From the NCBI RefSeq assembly GCF_042658685.1, contig NZ_JBHSQY010000001.1: 64,000 bases of DNA, one strand, 5' to 3'. The notes under the pieces were generated by a model. It had not been told where the DNA came from. It did not search any database and worked only from the letters and a program-made list of their open reading frames with translations. The position numbers and the translations under genes were made by a program. Shown one piece after another: positions 60,903-64,000 of the stretch (the stretch's first letter is position 1; each line of letters starts with the position of its first letter). The DNA is from Macrococcoides bohemicum (GTDB lineage Bacteria; Bacillota; Bacilli; Staphylococcales; Staphylococcaceae).

Positions 60903-61640
60903 ATGGAACTTATAGAATCAGTAAACAATCTTAAAATTAAACAGATTACAAAATTACATGCGAGAAAAGAGCGTAAGAAAACAGGTCAATTTTTACTTGA
61001 AGGATTTCATTTAGTAGAAGAAGCTGCAAAAAGTAATATTGATATTGAAATAATCTTGACAGTTAATCCTGATAAGTTGACTGAAGTGATGGTTCAGAAT
61101 AGTAAACAGCAATATGAAATAACATTTAAGATTGCAGAAAAATTATCTCAAACAGAAGCACCTCAAGGTATATATGCAGTATGTAATATGCCGGCAATCG
61201 ACGATGTTACATTGAACCGTGCAGTTTATCTGGATCGCATTCAGGATCCCGGCAATGTCGGCACAATTATTCGTACCGCTGATGCAGCAGGTATGGATGC
61301 TGTAATTATTGCGAAAGGTACAGTAGATATTTATAACGATAAAGTGTTACGTGCCTCACAAGGCAGTGTCTTTCATATTCCAGTCATAGAAATGGACTTT
61401 GAAGAGGCAAGACAAAAAGTGAACGGTAAAGTTATGGGGACAAGTCTTGAAAATTCAGTGGACTATCATCAAGTTGAAAAAGCTGATTCATTTTTATTAG
61501 TACTTGGTAATGAAGGACAAGGTGTAGAACAGGCAATACTTGATCAAACGGATATAAATCTTTATGTACCGATACACGGTAAAGCTGAAAGTTTAAATGT
61601 AGCAGTATGCGCGGGTATATTAATGTATCACTTGATTTAA
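60903..61640 (+). CDS. TrmH-family (SPOUT) RNA 2'-O-methyltransferase
   Basis: A 245-residue SPOUT methyltransferase. An N-terminal substrate-binding domain (LKIKQITKLHARKERKKTG) precedes the knotted domain with motif 1 around RIQDPGNVGTIIRTADAAG, motif 2 LGNEGQGVEQ and motif 3 IPIHGKAESLNVAVCAGI-like sequence at the C-terminus. It probably methylates 23S rRNA or a tRNA; the site is not predictable. It lies upstream of pheS, as YsgA does in Bacillus. Confidence 0.92.
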   Translation: MELIESVNNLKIKQITKLHARKERKKTGQFLLEGFHLVEEAAKSNIDIEIILTVNPDKLTEVMVQNSKQQYEITFKIAEKLSQTEAPQGIYAVCNMPAIDDVTLNRAVYLDRIQDPGNVGTIIRTADAAGMDAVIIAKGTVDIYNDKVLRASQGSVFHIPVIEMDFEEARQKVNGKVMGTSLENSVDYHQVEKADSFLLVLGNEGQGVEQAILDQTDINLYVPIHGKAESLNVAVCAGILMYHLI

Positions 61641-61668
61641 CAACATAAAAATAGAGAGGAGTGCGGGC

Positions 61669-62034
61669 ATGGCGTATTTTCATCTTTTAGCTGCATGGAG
61701 TAATCAGGATATGGAGCAAATCAAAAAAATTATTTCGCATGATATTAAAGTTACTTTAATTAATAATGAACGCGAAGAAAAAGTGATGGATTATTATGGG
61801 TTGATTAATTTATTGCAAAAAAGATTTGAATCAGAACAAGATTGGAATTTTGAAGTGATCTATAATGCTGAGAAAAGTGAAAGTAGTATCGTAGTAGTAG
61901 AAATTACGCGTGAAAACAAACCTGATGAATTGATTGAAGATAAATCATTATGTACCTTTTTCTTTAGTAAAGGTGATCAACTTAATAATTTAGTAAGAAT
62001 GGATATGATATTGGGTATTAAAGATTCTAGATAA
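61669..62034 (+). CDS. Small NTF2-like protein (121 aa)
   Basis: A soluble protein with the pattern of an NTF2/SnoaL-like cone: an N-terminal helix pair (YFHLLAAWSNQDMEQIKKII) and then beta strands (IKVTLINNEREEKVMDYYGL; SIVVVEITREN; CTFFFSKGDQLNNLVRMDMI). No catalytic residues can be named. GAGAGGAG is upstream of ATG 61669, 28 bases after the methyltransferase, so the genes are likely co-transcribed. Its stop codon lies in the terminator stem. Confidence 0.7.
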   Translation: MAYFHLLAAWSNQDMEQIKKIISHDIKVTLINNEREEKVMDYYGLINLLQKRFESEQDWNFEVIYNAEKSESSIVVVEITRENKPDELIEDKSLCTFFFSKGDQLNNLVRMDMILGIKDSR

Positions 62035-62064
62035 CTCTTCTAATGAAAGAGTTATTTTTTTTAT
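62031..62064 (+). terminator. Terminator after the NTF2-like gene
   Basis: Perfect 9-bp stem ATAACTCTT (62031-62039) with AAGAGTTAT (62047-62055), followed by eight T residues. Confidence 0.8.
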
Positions 62065-62127
62065 TTAAGAAATGTAACAAAATGTATTGGTATTAAATGT
62101 TATTATTGTTAAAAGGAGATGGTATGT

Positions 62128-62616
62128 TTGAAAGAAGAGATACAGTTCTATTTTAAACATTTTTTTGATTTTGATACTAGTGTAACTAAAGCTAGATATA
62201 AGAAACAAAATACGATCTGTTTTATTATTATTCTAATACTCGCAATTCCGGCATATTTTTTATTTATTAAACTTTATGATGAGCTCTCTTTCAATGAATT
62301 AATAAAAATGGAAGATAAGGCATATGAGCAGTATAAAATGAATCAAGGCATATTTTATGTTGTCTTTGCAGGCTTATTTTTTCTGTTGATTCATATCATT
62401 CAACTATCAAATGAAATACATCGTTATAATGCACGAGACAAAAATTGGATAAAGCCAATTTTGTATTTACTGATACTATATCTAATTTATATTGTAGTAA
62501 ACCTCATATTATTTCTGAACAGACAACCTGAATTAATGAGATCAACTTTTGGTATTTTAATATTGTCTCAGTTTTTATGGATTGGAAATGATGAATTTCT
62601 GGAAGGTGAAACATAA
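62128..62616 (+). CDS. Hypothetical membrane protein (about 162 aa)
   Basis: Three to four hydrophobic helices at about residues 30-48, 75-93, 108-128 and 136-152, with charged linkers. The N-terminus (FYFKHFFDFDTSVTKARYKK) recalls the amphipathic lead of DUF805 proteins, but this is not firm. TTG 62128 is 9 bases after AAAGGAG; the in-frame ATG 62119 directly touches that site and is less likely. A short reading frame overlaps its stop codon. Confidence 0.65.
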   Translation: MKEEIQFYFKHFFDFDTSVTKARYKKQNTICFIIILILAIPAYFLFIKLYDELSFNELIKMEDKAYEQYKMNQGIFYVVFAGLFFLLIHIIQLSNEIHRYNARDKNWIKPILYLLILYLIYIVVNLILFLNRQPELMRSTFGILILSQFLWIGNDEFLEGET

Positions 62617-62673
62617 TGATCACACAATTAAAAAGAGAACTAGAACATATATAACTTCCAGCTGCTGTTAAAC

Positions 62674-62844
62674 GTGTCTTCAAGTGTAGAATGGGGTACG
62701 TCATTATTTACTTTAGCTCCATTTCTAATGTTTATAAGTATTATTTCACTTCTCATATATTTTTCTCGACGTTATAAAAAGATTAATGAACTAGAACACC
62801 GCATACGAGATTTGGAAAAGCGTGATAAACGCAATGATTTATAG
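62674..62844 (+). CDS. Small single-span membrane protein with coiled coil; start uncertain, possibly frameshifted
   Basis: An open frame ending at 62844 encodes a hydrophobic span (SLFTLAPFLMFISIISLLIY) followed by a charged heptad-like helix (RRYKKINELEHRIRDLEKR), the build of DUF4083-type small proteins. No start with a ribosome binding site exists: GTG 62674 or CTG 62662 are the only options. Upstream, ATG 62616 has a good AAGGTG site but its frame ends after 12 codons at 62654. Loss of one base near 62646 would join the two frames, so this may be a broken gene. Confidence 0.4.
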   Translation: MSSSVEWGTSLFTLAPFLMFISIISLLIYFSRRYKKINELEHRIRDLEKRDKRNDL

Positions 62845-62845
62845 G

Positions 62846-62874
62846 TTGAATATAATTTTTTTATTGATTATAAT
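62846..62874 (+). promoter_or_regulatory. pheS promoter
   Basis: TTGAAT (62846-62851), 17 bases, TATAAT (62869-62874), just ahead of the T-box leader. Confidence 0.7.
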
Positions 62875-62880
62875 AAGTAT

Positions 62881-63107
62881 TAATGAAATAAAGAACCGAT
62901 AAAAAGACGTAATATGTGGAAGTGTTCAGAGAACTATCGTTTGGTGAGAGATAGTCATCGATACATATTTTTTCATCTTTTTGGTTGCTTAATAAGAAGT
63001 TAAGCCGGTAGATACCGTTATCATCAACAAGTGTGCACATTTGTGCAAATTTGGGTGGTACCGCGGAATTCTTTTCGTCCCTTATTCAGGGATGGGAAGG
63101 ATTTTTT
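62881..63107 (+). promoter_or_regulatory. T-box riboswitch controlling pheS (Phe specifier)
   Basis: Fills the 289-base gap before pheS. TGGGTGGTACCGCGG is at 63052-63066. Stem I can pair AACCGATAAAAAGA (about 62900) with TCTTTTTGGTT (about 62976) and AATATGT with ACATATT; the loop left on the 3' side contains TTC at 62972-62974, a phenylalanine codon. The terminator is 63071-63081 with 63089-63099 followed by seven T residues. Confidence 0.92.
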
Positions 63108-63133
63108 TGTTTCTAAAAATTTAAGGAGGCATC

Positions 63134-64000
63134 ATGATGGAGTTAAAGGATAAATTACAAGCATTGAAAGAAGAAGCTGTTCAAAAAGTACAGTCGATTT
63201 CTGAGAAAAAAGAATTACAGGATATTAAAGTATCTTACTTGGGTAAAAAAGGTGTCATCACTGGTTTAATGAAAGAAATGAAGTCATTGCCGAATGAAGA
63301 GAAGCCAAAGTTTGGTCAACTAGTAAACGATGCACGTCAAACGGTTGAAAAAGCGATTGCTGAAGTTGAAGAAAAGATACAACGTGATTTAATTAATCGT
63401 AAATTAGCAAGTGAAACAGTTGATATCACGTTGCCTCGAAAAGAATTAACAAGTGGTGCGAGTCATCCATTAAATCGAATTATTGAAGATATTGAGGATT
63501 TATTTGTCGGTTTAGGATATGAAGTTGTTGAAGGATATGAAGTAGAAAGTGATTATTATAACTTTGAAGCTTTAAATTTACCGAAATCTCACCCGGCGCG
63601 TGATATGCAGGATAGTTTCTATATTTCTGAAGAAGTATTAATGCGTACACACACGTCTCCTGTTCAAGCTCGAACGTTAGAATCACGTAAGGGTGAAGGA
63701 CCAGTAAAGATTATTTGCCCAGGTAAAGTATACCGTCGTGATTCAGATGATGCTACACATTCACATCAGTTTACACAAATCGAAGGTTTAGTTGTTGATG
63801 AGAATATTAAAATGAGTGATTTAAAAGGAACGTTAGAATACTTCGCCAAGAAGATGTTCGGTGAAGATCGTGAAATCCGTTTACGTCCAAGCTTTTTCCC
63901 GTTTACTGAGCCTTCAGTAGAAGTGGATATTTCTTGTTTCAAATGTAAAGGTAAAGGTTGTAACGTATGTAAAGGAACAGGATGGATTGAGATTTTAGGT
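63134..64000 (+). CDS. pheS: Phenylalanyl-tRNA synthetase alpha subunit (cut by window end)
   Basis: The first 289 codons are present. The N-terminal coiled coil (LKDKLQALKEEAVQKVQ) is followed by the class II catalytic core: motif 1 near SHPLNRIIEDIEDLFVGLGYE, cut here to NRIIEDIEDLF, motif 2 around CPGKVYRRDSDDATHSHQF, and FFPFTEPSVEVD. A cysteine cluster CFKCKGKGCNVCK occurs close to the window end, as in staphylococcal PheS. AAGGAGG is 4 bases before ATG 63134 and 7 before ATG 63137. pheT is expected downstream. Confidence 0.97.
   Translation, partial: MMELKDKLQALKEEAVQKVQSISEKKELQDIKVSYLGKKGVITGLMKEMKSLPNEEKPKFGQLVNDARQTVEKAIAEVEEKIQRDLINRKLASETVDITLPRKELTSGASHPLNRIIEDIEDLFVGLGYEVVEGYEVESDYYNFEALNLPKSHPARDMQDSFYISEEVLMRTHTSPVQARTLESRKGEGPVKIICPGKVYRRDSDDATHSHQFTQIEGLVVDENIKMSDLKGTLEYFAKKMFGEDREIRLRPSFFPFTEPSVEVDISCFKCKGKGCNVCKGTGWIEILG

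Noticed and set aside
1..64000. CRISPR arrays, insertion sequences, prophage genes, tRNA or rRNA genes
   Set aside because: No repeat-spacer pattern, transposase, integrase or cloverleaf/rRNA sequence was recognised anywhere in the window.

Overview
The window is low-GC Firmicute chromosome. The gene order runs tpx-ytxK-ackA, ytkL-ytoI-ytpI-nrnA-dnaE, accDA-pfkA-pyk, citZ-icd-mdh-phoPR-polA-mutM-coaE-gapB-nrdR-dnaB-dnaI-thrS and infC-rpmI-rplT. This is the Bacillus/Staphylococcus backbone, and several proteins read like close relatives of Staphylococcus orthologues. The combination (citZ-icd followed directly by an NAD malate dehydrogenase gene, staphylococcal-type pyruvate kinase, nitrite/sirohaem operon beside rplT) suggests Staphylococcaceae, most likely Macrococcus. 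The genus is an inference.

Layout. 0.0-6.6 kb: a cut TrmB-type regulator divergent from a TauE/SafE exporter, then sppA with its RDD-protein partner, thiol peroxidase, ytxK, acetate kinase and a universal stress protein gene followed by an unannotated 30-codon membrane peptide. 6.8-13.3 kb: alanine dehydrogenase (with a CcpA cre-like site), cutC/pepQ, a metallo-hydrolase, the DRTGG-CBS protein YtoI, ytpI and nrnA. 13.3-29.6 kb: dnaE, a short GntR/FadR-type regulator with a clear palindromic operator, acetyl-CoA carboxyltransferase, glycolysis (pfkA, pyk), an amino-acid permease, the TCA genes citZ-icd-mdh and phoPR. 29.8-45.0 kb: polA-mutM-coaE, gluconeogenic gapB behind two convergent CcpN-like boxes, a paired SMR efflux pump, nrdR-dnaB-dnaI, thrS behind a T-box, lysP behind a lysine riboswitch, and infC-rpmI-rplT with an attenuated leader and a probable AUA start codon for IF3.

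45.2-50.2 kb: a nitrite reductase/sirohaem operon (sirB-sirC-nirB-nirD-cobA) whose promoter carries a GC-rich palindrome of the NreC type and a near-perfect Rex box, so that oxygen/nitrate and NADH status should both act on it. 50.2-58.4 kb: an accessory stretch of poorly known genes: a 454-residue orphan, a MOSC protein, a DUF819 membrane protein with a hairpin that can mask its ribosome binding site, an M42 peptidase, small hypotheticals, a nucleotidyltransferase-like protein, and a PadR-HAAS operon ending in a 31-residue amphipathic peptide that resembles a phenol-soluble modulin. 58.6-64.0 kb: an alpha-keto acid decarboxylase divergent from a MarR regulator with a shared operator-like repeat, an SPOUT rRNA methyltransferase, small proteins, and the start of pheS behind a Phe T-box.

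Most of the window is conserved housekeeping DNA. The least explained item is the PadR-HAAS-peptide unit at 56.0-57.3 kb. No rRNA, tRNA, insertion sequence, prophage or CRISPR array was seen.
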